This document shows positions 54,350 to 62,507 of a stretch of DNA of 64,000 bases, piece by piece. Source of the DNA: Paracoccaceae bacterium. Its GTDB lineage: Bacteria > Pseudomonadota > Alphaproteobacteria > Rhodobacterales > Rhodobacteraceae. The DNA lies in the NCBI GenBank assembly GCA_021741245.1, contig JAIOYF010000010.1, forward strand, positions 105,485 through 169,484, in the 5' to 3' direction. Position numbers and translations under genes: made by a program. Each line of letters starts with the position of its first letter. Within the stretch, counting starts at the first letter, position 1. The notes beneath the pieces were generated by a model. It was not told the DNA's origin. It was given only the letters and a program-made list of their open reading frames with translations, and made no database searches.

Positions 54350-55504
54350 TCAGGAGGCAGAGGCCCCGTCGAGATAGCGCGCACGCAGGTCATTGGCCGC
54401 TGTCATCAGTCGCTTCAAGAATCCACCAACCGCCACATCCGTTTCCACCACCAGCGGCACCCGCGAATCGGGCAGGTCGGGCACGTGGATGATCATCTCG
54501 GCCACCTTGGTTCCTGCTTTCAACGGGGCTTGCAGGGGGCCGGTAAAGATCACTTCCGCCGTCGCACTTTCTTGCACAAGAGCGGGAACCAAAAGCCGAA
54601 CATCTGTCGGCGATACAAGGCCAACCCGATCCGCGCTGCCCATCCAGACCTCGGCCTCTGCCAGACGGGTGCCCGCCTTTACCAGAGTTTTCTCGGTGAA
54701 CTGCCGAAAGGCCCAGCCGACGATCCGCTCTGCCTCTTCTGCGCGTTCCTTGTCAGATGTCAGGCCGGTCACAACAAAGATCACCCGCCGATCACCCTGT
54801 TGGGCAGAGCCTACAAGGCCATAGCCTGCTTCGGTTGTGTGGCCGGTTTTCAGGCCGTCCGCCCCCACGCCAAGCGCAAGGAGCGGATTGCGATTGCTGG
54901 AATTTGCCGGTGCGCGGTCTTTGTAGTTAAAGGTGGTCTCGCCAAAGATCGGATAATACTCGGGAAATTCGGTCACAAGCCGCGTGGCCACGATGCCAAG
55001 ATCCCGCATCGACATGCGGTGCTGTGGGTCCGGCCAGCCAGAGGCGTTGGAAAAGTGTGAATTCTGCATCCCCAGTGCCTTGGCCCGCTGTGTCATTTGC
55101 TGGGCAAAGGCTTCTTCCGTGCCCGCCAACCCCTCGGCCACCACCACACAGGCATCATTGCCGGAATTGATGATCATCCCATGGATCAGGTCCGAGACCG
55201 ACGGGCGATCCGTTTCTTGCAAGAACATGGTCGAGCCGCCCATCGCTTTGGCCCGCGAGGAGACGGCGAATGTCGTCTCCATCGTGACCCTGCCATCGCG
55301 CAGCGCTTCAAACAGCATGTTGATGGTCATCAGCTTTGACATGGAGGCCGGCGGCAACGGCTGGTCTGCGTTCTTGTCCATCAGCACCGTGCCCGTGGTC
55401 ACATCAAAGACCCATGCGGCAGTCGCACGCGTCTCGAATGCCTGCGCCAAGGTGGCACAGGCGATCATGGCAAGGGTCAAGGCAAGGCGGAAAGGATGCA
55501 GCAT
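54350..55504 (-). CDS. D-alanyl-D-alanine carboxypeptidase (PBP5/6-type)
   Basis: A 384-aa low-molecular-weight penicillin-binding protein that trims the terminal D-Ala of peptidoglycan stem peptides. Signal peptide MLHPFRLALTLAMIACATLA. The serine beta-lactamase-fold motifs are SMSKLMTINMLFE (SxxK), IINSGNDACVVVAEG (SxN) and GLKTGHTTEAGYGLV (KTG). A C-terminal beta domain and a final amphipathic stretch are visible. The neighbouring RlpA-like gene lies 28 bp upstream, matching the common rlpA-dacA order. Confidence 0.94.
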   Translation of the reverse strand: MLHPFRLALTLAMIACATLAQAFETRATAAWVFDVTTGTVLMDKNADQPLPPASMSKLMTINMLFEALRDGRVTMETTFAVSSRAKAMGGSTMFLQETDRPSVSDLIHGMIINSGNDACVVVAEGLAGTEEAFAQQMTQRAKALGMQNSHFSNASGWPDPQHRMSMRDLGIVATRLVTEFPEYYPIFGETTFNYKDRAPANSSNRNPLLALGVGADGLKTGHTTEAGYGLVGSAQQGDRRVIFVVTGLTSDKERAEEAERIVGWAFRQFTEKTLVKAGTRLAEAEVWMGSADRVGLVSPTDVRLLVPALVQESATAEVIFTGPLQAPLKAGTKVAEMIIHVPDLPDSRVPLVVETDVAVGGFLKRLMTAANDLRARYLDGASAS

Positions 55505-55532
55505 GGGGCCTCCGGTTTGGGCTCAGATGGCG

Positions 55533-56405
55533 CTAGCGTTTCAAGAAATAGGCGTCAGGGAAACCAAGCCCCTTAACCTTGGTCAAGGCCGCCGCATCCC
55601 CGCTTGAGGTGACGGACCAAAGGACCTTGCCCGCAGTCTCTTCGCGACGAATGGTGCCTGTCAGCCCGGCCTTTTTCAAGGTGTCAGCCGCGCGTTTGGC
55701 ATTGGCCTCAACCGAGAAGATGCCGATCTGAATGGTGCGTCCCCCGGCATTTGCGGCGGGCTGTGGTGCGGGTGCAGGCTTTGGCGCAGGGGCGGGCTTT
55801 GCTGCGGCGGGGGCGGCAGTCACTGCGGGTGTGGCGATGGGTTTGCTTTCAACACGGTCCAGCGCGGCTGCTGCCGCAGGAACGGGATCAAGGGTCGCGG
55901 TTTCAACGCTTTCCGAACTATCCAGAATAGGCTTTGTCGCATCAGGCTCAACCCTGCCTTCTTCGCGGCGCAGGGCCGTGACGGAGATTTCGGTTGGCTG
56001 TCCCGCAAGAATGCCTAGGGCCGCTGCGGCATCGGATGAAATCTGCAGCTTTGGCCCCGGATTCTCGATTTCGCGCCGGAAAAGCGCGCCAATCACGAAT
56101 TTGCCGTTGCCCTTGTTGCGGATGATCACCCGTTCCGGGTCTTTCGTGTCGGGTGAGGCAACCCAAACCCCGCCAAGCGAAGGCCTGCCGTCCCACAGCG
56201 ATTGATCCGAGGTCTGAAACACCTCCGGTGCCTCGACATCGCGATCCACCAGACGGGTGGATTTGGCGGTTGGCGCTGCCGCGACGTCTGTTCCATCCCC
56301 GTCCACGGATTTGCGGGCAAACGGGCTTTCGCCGTTCACGCACCCCGAAAGCGCAACCGCCGCCGCGGTCATCAGGAACATGGTCCTGAGTGTTACCTGT
56401 GCCAT
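55533..56405 (-). CDS. SPOR-domain lipoprotein with degenerate RlpA-like domain
   Basis: A 290-aa lipoprotein: AAAVALSGC lipobox after MAQVTLRTMFLMT. Residues about 75-150 resemble the second half of the RlpA double-psi barrel (PERVIIRNKGNGKFVIGALF, QISSDAAAALGILAGQPTEI), but the segment where the catalytic Asp should sit (NDRGPF in active enzymes) reads GALFRREIENPGP. A Pro/Ala linker leads to a C-terminal SPOR domain (GRTIQIGIFSVEANAKRAAD, ending FPDAYFLKR) that binds denuded septal glycan. The ATG 56405 is used; the ORF-track start at 56495 is longer. Probably a non-catalytic septal protein. Confidence 0.87.
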   Translation of the reverse strand: MAQVTLRTMFLMTAAAVALSGCVNGESPFARKSVDGDGTDVAAAPTAKSTRLVDRDVEAPEVFQTSDQSLWDGRPSLGGVWVASPDTKDPERVIIRNKGNGKFVIGALFRREIENPGPKLQISSDAAAALGILAGQPTEISVTALRREEGRVEPDATKPILDSSESVETATLDPVPAAAAALDRVESKPIATPAVTAAPAAAKPAPAPKPAPAPQPAANAGGRTIQIGIFSVEANAKRAADTLKKAGLTGTIRREETAGKVLWSVTSSGDAAALTKVKGLGFPDAYFLKR

Positions 56406-56643
56406 CTCTAGCCCCCGATCCGCGCCGGTTTGTCCCGCGCTTGTCTGTTTCAACGTCTTTGGCACCCTTGGGGCACCCTGACCTGCTCGCCGCAATCAAG
56501 TGATTTGCCGCCGTACCATACCTTTGCTACGCCCCTGTGGAAAGGGGACAGGCAACGATCGGCACAGATAGGCGCGAAGAGTTGATCTATTTGCCGAACT
56601 GCCGCTTGTGTTTCCGCGGGCACAAGGCTAATTCGGGCGCGCT

Positions 56644-56733
56644 GGAAGTGTGGCCGAGTGGTTTAAGGCTCTAGTCTTGAAAACTAGCGTGCGGGGAACC
56701 GTACCGTGGGTTCGAATCCCACCGCTTCCGCCA
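56644..56733 (+). tRNA. tRNA-Ser (anticodon UGA)
   Basis: Acceptor arms GGAAGTG and CGCTTCC (one G-T pair) with GCCA at the end. The anticodon stem CTAGT/ACTAG encloses CTTGAAA, anticodon TGA. The long variable arm and GTTCGAATC T-loop fit a 90-nt class II serine tRNA. It marks the boundary to an accessory region containing IS elements. Confidence 0.95.
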
Positions 56734-57005
56734 ATTTTTACCTGATAATACTTTGTATAGTATGAAAAAATTGCCTCGGTGTTTGGGCCGCGGATACATT
56801 TTATACCGAGCCCAAGAGTATTCGAAGGCAGCAAATGTCATGGCGGCACTTCTTTGCCCTTTCGCTTTCTCATTCATGTAAATCTCGAATGCTCTTCTGA
56901 GACAAAACAGTCTACGATGTGGGGCGACTGATAATCCCACGGCGGCAAAACAGTCTGCACGAGATGAGATAATTTTTGTCGGTTTTTCATCCACTTTCGG
57001 CGTCT
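56734..57005. other. Gene-free AT-richer stretch next to tRNA-Ser
   Basis: No convincing gene is present. Base composition is clearly AT-richer than the core. It contains two direct copies of CAAAACAGTCT at 56903-56913 and 56947-56957, 44 bp apart. Its end is the TA target flanking the IS at 57008. Confidence 0.5.
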
Positions 57006-57028
57006 TAGGGTCAGGGCTCGTTCTCGTT

Positions 57029-57839
57029 TCATAGCCAGAACATGACGGTTGCGGCGAGTGCAACGGCTGAGAGAAAGACCTTCGGGCACCTATCATAGCG
57101 CGTCGCAACCCGTCGCCAGTCCTTGAGCCTGCCGAACATGATCTCGATCCTGTTGCGGCGTTTGTAGCGGCGCTTGTCGTATTTGATGGGTTTGACGCGC
57201 GACTTCCGGCCTGGGGTGCATGGCTTTATCCCTTTGTCTTTCAACGCTTCTCGGAACGAGTCGGCATCATATCCACGGTCGGCCAACAACCAATCTGCTG
57301 ATGGTAGGCTGCTTAGCAGCGCCGCCGCACCGGTGTAATCGCTGACTTGGCCTGCGGTCATAAAGAACCGGATCGGACGGCCATTGGCATCGGTGACGGC
57401 ATGCAGTTTTGTGTTCATACCGCCCTTGGTTCGGCCAATCACCGCCCACGTTGGTCGTCCGGCCCCCTTTTTCGACCGCAGGCTCGTCGCCGTGCGGTGC
57501 GCCTTCAAATAGGTCGCGTCGATCATTACCGTCTTCAGAACCGCCGCCTTCGAGGCCAACCCTTCCATCATTCGAGCGAAGACGCCTTTGTCGCCCCATC
57601 GCTTCCAACGGTTGTAGAGGGTCTTCGGAGGGCCATACTCCTTTGGTGCGTCGCACCACCGCAACCCGTTGCGATTTATGAATATTATTCCGCTCAAGGC
57701 CCGACGGTCATCGACCCTTGGCCTGCCCATCCTCAGGAAAACAGTCCCCCGGACTGTTTTCTGATCTTCGAAAACTCTTGGGAAAGAACGGCATCAACCA
57801 CCCCATTTGCTCGTCCGACAACCAGAATAAATTGCTCAT
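57029..57839 (-). pseudogene. IS5-family transposase, frame-disrupted
   Basis: DDE transposase: the long ORF has MIDATYLKAHR (first Asp), LLADRGYDADSFREAL (second Asp) and RNRIEIMFGRLKDWRRVATR (Glu). The natural N terminus (MSNLFWLSDEQMGWLMPFF, starting at 57839) is in a different frame. Between the two lies an insertion of about 42 bases containing a perfect palindrome, so the N-terminal and C-terminal parts are 1 nt out of register. Unless ribosomes shift frame there, no full protein is made. The 57730 ATG of the ORF track starts after the lesion. Confidence 0.82.
57737..57761. repeat. Palindrome inside the transposase gene
   Basis: GAAAACAGTCC and GGACTGTTTTC form a perfect 11-bp stem around CCC. 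It lies within the extra sequence separating the two transposase frames, after the SerHis-equivalent position (FFPKS) and before GRPRVDDRRA. It could be a small palindromic insert or a frameshift-stimulating structure. Confidence 0.7.
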
Positions 57840-57918
57840 CATCAATATCCCCATCAGTTTGGGAAATTGAATCATGTAGGCACGGCAGCCTCAAGGACAT
57901 CAATGGGTCCTGACCCTA

Positions 57919-58449
57919 GCGATGCTCGGCGGTCTGACGCGGGTTACCGAGGTAAACCCCTCGGAATTCGCATGGCGCGTGGCCGACCGGCTTTCTGCGG
58001 AATGATACATGCTAGCCGCGCCCGTCTATGCGCCCGACCCGGCCACGCGCGAGGCGCTTCTGGGCCATCCGGGCCTGTCCGAAGTCTTTGCCCGCGCCAA
58101 GACGCTGGATATGATGGTGGTGTCGGCCGGTGACCTGACGCCGCATTCGGTGTTTTCGGAATACGGGCTGCTGACGCGGGACGAGATCGCCTCGCTCGAG
58201 GCGGCGGGAGCGGTAGGCGACCTCTTGTGCCATTTTATCGATGCAGACGGCAATGTGATCGACCATCCGGTAAATGACCGCGTCCTCGCCGTGAACCCGA
58301 TGTCGTTGCGCGGCACGCGCCAGATCGTGCTCGCTTCGGGAGGATGGCCCAAGCTGACGGTGATCCGTGCTGCGTTGAAGCTGCTGCGCCCCACTGCGCT
58401 CATCGTGAACGAACTGGTGGCCGAAAGACTGGTGAAGGAAGACCGGTAG
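57919..58449 (+). pseudogene. Remnant of a SorC/DeoR-type sugar-binding transcriptional regulator
   Basis: The reading frame starting at the IS junction reads LGGLTRVTEVNPSEFAWRVA, then a TGA, then YMLAAPVYAPDPATREALL, AGAVGDLLCHFIDADGNVID and SGGWPKLTVIRAALKLLRP. This is the C-terminal sugar-binding domain of SorC-family regulators. The N-terminal DNA-binding half is absent at the IS junction, and the TGA at 58003-58005 sits in frame between two well-conserved parts. Both lesions make it a pseudogene. The ORF track shows only the piece from 58009. Confidence 0.82.
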
Positions 58450-58631
58450 CCTTTGCGCTGATCGCTGAACGGATCACCTCAGCCTTTCCGCTCGGCCGTC
58501 CGCTTTCCGCCCGTTGCGACGCCGCGGGCATCCAAGACGTGTTCGGCCCAAAGCGGCCGTGCGCTTAGGCCACTCTATTGGTAAGTCGCGACCTCAATCG
58601 GTGCGGGATTTTGCTGTCATTGGGTTGGAGG

Positions 58632-58657
58632 AATCGAAGGTCCGCTTCCCTTCGATT
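58632..58657 (-). terminator. Hairpin after the VOC gene
   Basis: AATCGAAGG and CCTTCGATT make a perfect 9-bp stem with an 8-base loop, 50 bp past the VOC stop on the minus strand. It is a terminator candidate for the LysR-WrbA cluster; no U tract follows. Confidence 0.45.
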
Positions 58658-58706
58658 TCTTGCCTTATCCTTCGTTACTCCCATAAAACGAAACAGTACG
58701 TCTCGT

Positions 58707-59147
58707 CTAACTCGGATCTTTGGCAACAAGTTCGACGGTGTTGCCGTCCGGGTCGGAGGCGAAAATGCCGCGCCAACCCACCCAATCGAATTCTTCGACA
58801 TGGTATTCCAGGCCGAGTTTCTCATACCACCCGATGACAGCCTCCTGCTCATCCCAAGGCAGGCTGAGCGCAATGTGATGAAGCGATGAGCCTGGACCCG
58901 TCGCAGGGGGCAAGTCACCCGCCCGCGTCTGGCCTGCGGCTTCGATGTCATGACGAAACAGAGCCAGCACCGTTGTATGGCCGCCAAATCCCTCGGCGAT
59001 GCGAAGGAATACGATACGGCCGTTGCTCGGATCGCTGAGCGGTTCAAGCCCGATGACATCGCGATAGAATGCGACCATTGAGTCAAGATCGATGCACCGG
59101 ATGGCGATTTCGCCTAGGGCGCGGACAGTGAAACCTCGTTGAGACAT
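58707..59147 (-). CDS. VOC-family (glyoxalase/bleomycin-resistance-like) protein
   Basis: A 146-aa metal-dependent VOC-fold protein. Two beta-alpha-beta-beta-beta modules are visible: AIRCIDLDSMVAFYRDVIGL at the N terminus, and SLHHIALSLPWDEQEAVIGW later, ending SDPDGNTVELVAKDP. The DPDGNxxE ending is typical of dioxygenase or glyoxalase-like members. Start ATG 59147 has GGAGAGG upstream. It is the last gene of the cluster; role in detoxifying an electrophile is inferred from neighbours. Confidence 0.87.
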   Translation of the reverse strand: MSQRGFTVRALGEIAIRCIDLDSMVAFYRDVIGLEPLSDPSNGRIVFLRIAEGFGGHTTVLALFRHDIEAAGQTRAGDLPPATGPGSSLHHIALSLPWDEQEAVIGWYEKLGLEYHVEEFDWVGWRGIFASDPDGNTVELVAKDPS

Positions 59148-59288
59148 GAATCCTCTCCATCTTGATCGCGAGAAGTCGAAACTGGCTGTTCCGAGGTCTC
59201 CGACATCGGCGTAAGGGCGCACATCTCTTGATCTGCGGCGCATTCGATCCGGACAGCTCTTGAGACGACCTTTTCAACCTGGTCCATG

Positions 59289-59966
59289 TTAGACCGGGTT
59301 CCTTTGAAAAAGTAGCCGGAGGCAGAACGCCGTCTCGGCGAGGATCGTCAGTAGATACGCGGGTACGAATGCCTGAGACCATTCAGGGGAGAAGAAGCGC
59401 AGGCCGCTGCCGATCAGATAGACGAGCCCAGCGATCGCCAGACCAGCCCCGAAGCCCTTTGCAAAAAGGCGTGAGCGCCAGACAAGCGGACCCATGATCA
59501 GGCTGTTGACGCCAAAGAAGACGAGGCCGAGATCATAGCCATGACCGTGTAGATCAAGGAACACCAGCGCAAGCGCGTTGGCATCGGCAAGCGCGTTGGG
59601 GCCAGAAATCAGAACCCACGCGGCTTGCAGGGCCATGAGGTTCGCGGCGATCAGCACGGTCTGGATCAGTCGGAACACCATCGCGGACAGGGCAAGCCCC
59701 GGCGACGCGGCCCGAAAGATCAGATAAAGCAGTATGGCGAGCCCGGCATCACAAAGCGCCATCACCAGGTCGGCGGCGATGGCCAGCCGGAACTGGCCCG
59801 GGGCGGCCAGGATCTCCGCCGCGGTGCCTGCCGCATCGTCAAGGTCGATCAACGGGCCACGAAGGGCCAACTCGGCCCCTAGGCCCGCGACGATGATGAG
59901 CAGGTACAGCATGCCTGCAAGGCGGGCTTGGCGGGCAAACTCGGGCGTTAGCGCGGGATCGGTCAT
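59289..59966 (-). CDS. DUF4386 family membrane protein
   Basis: A 225-aa protein with about six transmembrane helices, starting ARQARLAGMLYLLIIVAGLG and holding NLMALQAAWVLIS and GVNSLIMGPLVWRSRLFAKG. This fits the DUF4386 family of uncharacterised membrane proteins found in diverse bacteria. Its ATG overlaps the EamA stop by one base, so the two are translated from one mRNA. No motif suggests an activity. Confidence 0.82.
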   Translation of the reverse strand: MTDPALTPEFARQARLAGMLYLLIIVAGLGAELALRGPLIDLDDAAGTAAEILAAPGQFRLAIAADLVMALCDAGLAILLYLIFRAASPGLALSAMVFRLIQTVLIAANLMALQAAWVLISGPNALADANALALVFLDLHGHGYDLGLVFFGVNSLIMGPLVWRSRLFAKGFGAGLAIAGLVYLIGSGLRFFSPEWSQAFVPAYLLTILAETAFCLRLLFQRNPV

Positions 59967-60955
59967 CAGGGCCTCCTTTCGGTGCGATTGGTCATGACGT
60001 ACCGGAACGGATTCGCGCCAAACATTGCCAGAAACGCACCGGTGCGGTTCACGATCGTTCCGCCCGCCGGAACGGGACTCGCCTTCGGCATTGCCGAAAC
60101 TGGCGTTGTTGGGCGGTTCGCGCGCTGGCCAGCCCAGACCGAGCCAAGGACGATCAGCGCGCCGAGCCCTTGCATCAGGGACAGCGACTGACCCAGTACC
60201 ACCCAGCCCAAAGCCACGGCCGTAACTGGGCTCATCATGCCCAGCATCGAGACTGCGCCGGGCTCGATCCGGGCGACGCCCCGGAACCAGAGCGCATAGG
60301 TGGCCGCAGCGCCGATGAGGCCGAGCCAGACAAGCCCGGCCAGGTTCGTCGCCGTGAGCGGGGGCAGCGTGGGTTCAATGATCAGCGCCAGCGGTAGCAG
60401 GATCAAACCCCCGGCAGTCAACTGCCACGCGGCGAAGCTGAGAGCCGAAACGGGCGGCTGCCATTTCCGGCTTAGAACAGTGCCCGCCGCCATGGACGCG
60501 GCGCCACCGAGGCCGGCGGCAATACCAATGGGATCGAGGGCGGCATCGGGGCCGATCAACAGAAGCGCCACGCCTAGAACACCAGTGGCCGCCGCGGCGA
60601 CTGCACCCGCCCGGATCGGCGTGCCGAGCCACCCGCGCGCCATGAGGATCACCATCATGGCCTGCAGCGATCCCAGCGTGGCCGCAACCCCGCCGGGAAG
60701 CCTGTAGGCGGCGACGAACAACAGCGCCCAGAACAGCGCGAAGTTGAAACTGCCGAGTAGGAAGACGCGACCGAGCCAGGCACGGGGTGGCAGGCAACGC
60801 GTGACAGCAAGCAGCAGCAGCCCGGCTGGCAAGGCCCTAAGTGCTGCAAGGGTCACGGGATATCCCGCAGGCAGCGCCTCGGTCGTGACGAGATAGGTGC
60901 TTCCCCAGACCGCCGGGGCGAGCGCTGTCAGAAGGATGTCGGTGGTGCGGGACAT
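59966..60955 (-). CDS. EamA-family transporter (RhaT/YdcZ-like)
   Basis: A 329-aa drug/metabolite transporter with two EamA repeats (TALAPAVWGSTYLVTTEALP; LGLIGAAATYALWFRG, then MMSPVTAVALGWVVLGQSLS). The C terminus carries about 40 extra residues (RTGAFLAMFGANPFRYVMTN), beyond the usual end. The ATG 60955 is chosen; the ORF-track start at 61027 lies in the gap. Efflux of a small metabolite or drug is likely but unproven. Confidence 0.87.
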   Translation of the reverse strand: MSRTTDILLTALAPAVWGSTYLVTTEALPAGYPVTLAALRALPAGLLLLAVTRCLPPRAWLGRVFLLGSFNFALFWALLFVAAYRLPGGVAATLGSLQAMMVILMARGWLGTPIRAGAVAAAATGVLGVALLLIGPDAALDPIGIAAGLGGAASMAAGTVLSRKWQPPVSALSFAAWQLTAGGLILLPLALIIEPTLPPLTATNLAGLVWLGLIGAAATYALWFRGVARIEPGAVSMLGMMSPVTAVALGWVVLGQSLSLMQGLGALIVLGSVWAGQRANRPTTPVSAMPKASPVPAGGTIVNRTGAFLAMFGANPFRYVMTNRTERRP

Positions 60956-60977
60956 GGCTTGATCTCCTGGCGGGTGC

Positions 60978-61127
60978 TCACCAAAGCGGATGGAAGGGCA
61001 AGCGCGGGCGGTCCGGCCATGGATCAAGGCCGATGTCGCGCATCAGGTGGGGGGACAGGTCGCGCGGCACGCCGCGCGGGATGTGGCGACAGTGCCGGGC
61101 ACCAATGCGGAGGAATGAGACGGTCAT
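60978..61127 (-). CDS. DUF1127-like small protein
   Basis: A 49-aa protein, too short for the ORF track, starting MTVSFLRIGARHCRHIPRGV and containing LSPHLMRDIGLDPW. The LSxHLMRDIGL core is the signature of the small arginine-rich DUF1127 proteins, some of which act in stress responses in alphaproteobacteria. AAAGGA lies eight bases before the ATG. It sits between the EamA gene and the DsbA-like gene with short gaps on both sides, so it belongs to the same transcript. Confidence 0.68.
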   Translation of the reverse strand: MTVSFLRIGARHCRHIPRGVPRDLSPHLMRDIGLDPWPDRPRLPFHPLW

Positions 61128-61138
61128 GGCATTTCCTT

Positions 61139-61777
61139 TCAGGAGACAAGGCGGAAGGCGGCGCGCAATTGCGAGGCCAGATCATCGCGCGGTCCGTTGA
61201 CGAGGCGGAAACCGGTCTCGCGGACGGTGAGCGTTGGAATGGACCGGACCTGGAGGGCACGGGCGTGTTGCCAGTCGGCGTCGACAGCACGAAGGGTTTT
61301 CGGGTCCTCGAAAACATCGGCGAAGGCAGCGCTCTCGAAACCTAGGTCCCGGGCAGCATGCAGCACCGTTGCCGGGTCGGCGACGTTCCGCGCCTCGGTC
61401 AGATGCGCGCGCTGCAGACGGTCGAACATGTCCCAGTGGGCAGCCTGCCCACTGAGCTGTTCTGCCGCCTTGCAGGCAAGCGCCGCGGTCATCCCGTGGG
61501 GATAATCGAACGGGGCTGCCCGCATTGCGTCGATGTCGACGAGCTCCGGCTGGTCGCTGACCTGCCGACAGACCGACCAGTGCCCAAGAATGGTGTCGCG
61601 GGCCTGTTCGGGGCCGCCCCAGCGCGCTGCCATCTCGGTACGGCTCGCTTGCAGCACGAAGGTGCGGTGCCGGATATCGAGGTCGAACTCGGCTGCAAGG
61701 TCATGCATCCGAGACGAGATGTTGAAGCACCAGCAGCAGACGACATCGTGGAAAAAGTCGATGGTGAGGGAAGCCAT
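61139..61777 (-). CDS. DsbA-like (FrnE-type) thiol-disulfide oxidoreductase
   Basis: A 212-aa thioredoxin-fold protein of the cytosolic DsbA/FrnE branch, starting [20 protein letters not shown]. The redox motif is C-C-W-C (residues about 14-17). The helical insertion follows, and the conserved cis-Pro strand reads VRSIPTLTVRETGF. No signal peptide is present, so it acts in the cytoplasm. Its ATG overlaps the wrbA stop by two bases. Possible roles are disulfide handling or glutathione-dependent isomerisation. Confidence 0.86.
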   Translation of the reverse strand: MASLTIDFFHDVVCCWCFNISSRMHDLAAEFDLDIRHRTFVLQASRTEMAARWGGPEQARDTILGHWSVCRQVSDQPELVDIDAMRAAPFDYPHGMTAALACKAAEQLSGQAAHWDMFDRLQRAHLTEARNVADPATVLHAARDLGFESAAFADVFEDPKTLRAVDADWQHARALQVRSIPTLTVRETGFRLVNGPRDDLASQLRAAFRLVS

Positions 61778-62400
61778 TACGCGGCCTCCTCGTGCAGGTT
61801 GGCCCCGGCAAGCCGCGCAGCGATCCGCGCAACATGCGCGCCTTGGAACCGCGCACCGGCAATGTCGACCTCAGAAGGCGACCGCGAGCCATCGGCCCCG
61901 GCGATCGTGCCCGCGCCATAGGGCGCGCCGCCGACGATGCTCTCGGACGTCGTCTGACCTGCAAAGGTGTAAGGCATGCCCGCGATCAGCATGCCGAAAT
62001 GTTGCAGCGGGATCTGGGTCGACAGCAGCGTCGCCTCGTGCCCGCCATGCTGCGAGCCGGTGGAGGCGAAGACGGCAGCGACCTTGCCGACCAGAGCATT
62101 TCGCGCCCAAAGGCCACCGGCCTGGTCGAGGAAGGATTTCATCTGCCCGGCCATCATACCGAACAGCGTGGGCGTGCCGAAGATGATGGCGTCGTATGCC
62201 TCCAGATCGGCCGGTGCCGCGACCGGCGTGTCATCCGCTACGAAGCCGGCCTTCTGCCGGATCGCCTCAGGGACAGTCTCGGGCACGCGCCGCAAGTCGA
62301 CATGGGTGCCGGGAACGCTGCGGGCGCCTTCGGCTTCCGCCTGTGCGAGGGCACGGACATGGCCATAGCTGGAATAGTAGAGAACGAGAACACGGGTCAT
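61777..62400 (-). CDS. wrbA: NAD(P)H:quinone oxidoreductase, WrbA type
   Basis: A 207-aa flavodoxin-fold quinone reductase. FMN-binding segments are [40 protein letters not shown] and [17 protein letters not shown]. WrbA reduces quinones by two electrons, avoiding semiquinones and oxidative stress. [20 protein letters not shown] is the usual C-terminal signature. The ribosome binding site GAGAGGA lies in the stem of a long hairpin just upstream. The gene follows the LysR regulator on the same strand. Confidence 0.93.
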   Translation of the reverse strand: MTRVLVLYYSSYGHVRALAQAEAEGARSVPGTHVDLRRVPETVPEAIRQKAGFVADDTPVAAPADLEAYDAIIFGTPTLFGMMAGQMKSFLDQAGGLWARNALVGKVAAVFASTGSQHGGHEATLLSTQIPLQHFGMLIAGMPYTFAGQTTSESIVGGAPYGAGTIAGADGSRSPSEVDIAGARFQGAHVARIAARLAGANLHEEAA

Positions 62401-62403
62401 GGG

Positions 62404-62441
62404 ATCCTCTCAGTGCATTGGGTTTCGATGCCTGAGAGGAT
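62404..62441 (-). promoter_or_regulatory. Hairpin that buries the wrbA Shine-Dalgarno
   Basis: ATCCTCTCAG and CTGAGAGGAT pair perfectly over 10 bp, followed after a one-base bulge by GCAT/ATGC and a 9-base loop. The arm next to wrbA contains the AGAGGA ribosome binding site, and the ATG starts four bases beyond. The dyad may also serve as a protein operator. Confidence 0.65.
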
Positions 62442-62482
62442 GGGGGATCGGTCGAGCCGGAATAACCCGCTGACTTTCACTT

Positions 62483-62507
62483 CATTCTTTACGCAGGTTG
62501 AAGAATG
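62483..62507. promoter_or_regulatory. LysR-type T-N11-A dyad upstream of wrbA
   Basis: CATTCTT and AAGAATG are perfect inverted arms around exactly 11 bases, matching the T-N11-A layout of LysR regulator sites. It directly abuts the lysR stop codon and lies 83 bp before the wrbA ATG. Confidence 0.45.

Larger units (their letters stand above)
57008..57916 (-). mobile_element. IS5-family insertion sequence (909 bp)
   Basis: The element has short terminal inverted repeats: GGGTCAGGGC at the left end and, reading inward from the right end, GGGTCAGGAC. It is flanked by TA on both sides (57006-57007 and 57917-57918), as expected for an IS5-type target duplication. It carries one transposase region on the minus strand, interrupted by a palindrome. 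It cuts the SorC-type regulator at 57919. Confidence 0.85.

Noticed and set aside
56671-57108. 145-aa minus-strand ORF across tRNA-Ser and the IS edge
   Set aside because: Antisense to the tRNA and crossing an IS boundary; no protein family features.
57267-57659. 130-aa alternative-frame ORF within the transposase
   Set aside because: Out of frame with the DDE transposase motifs.
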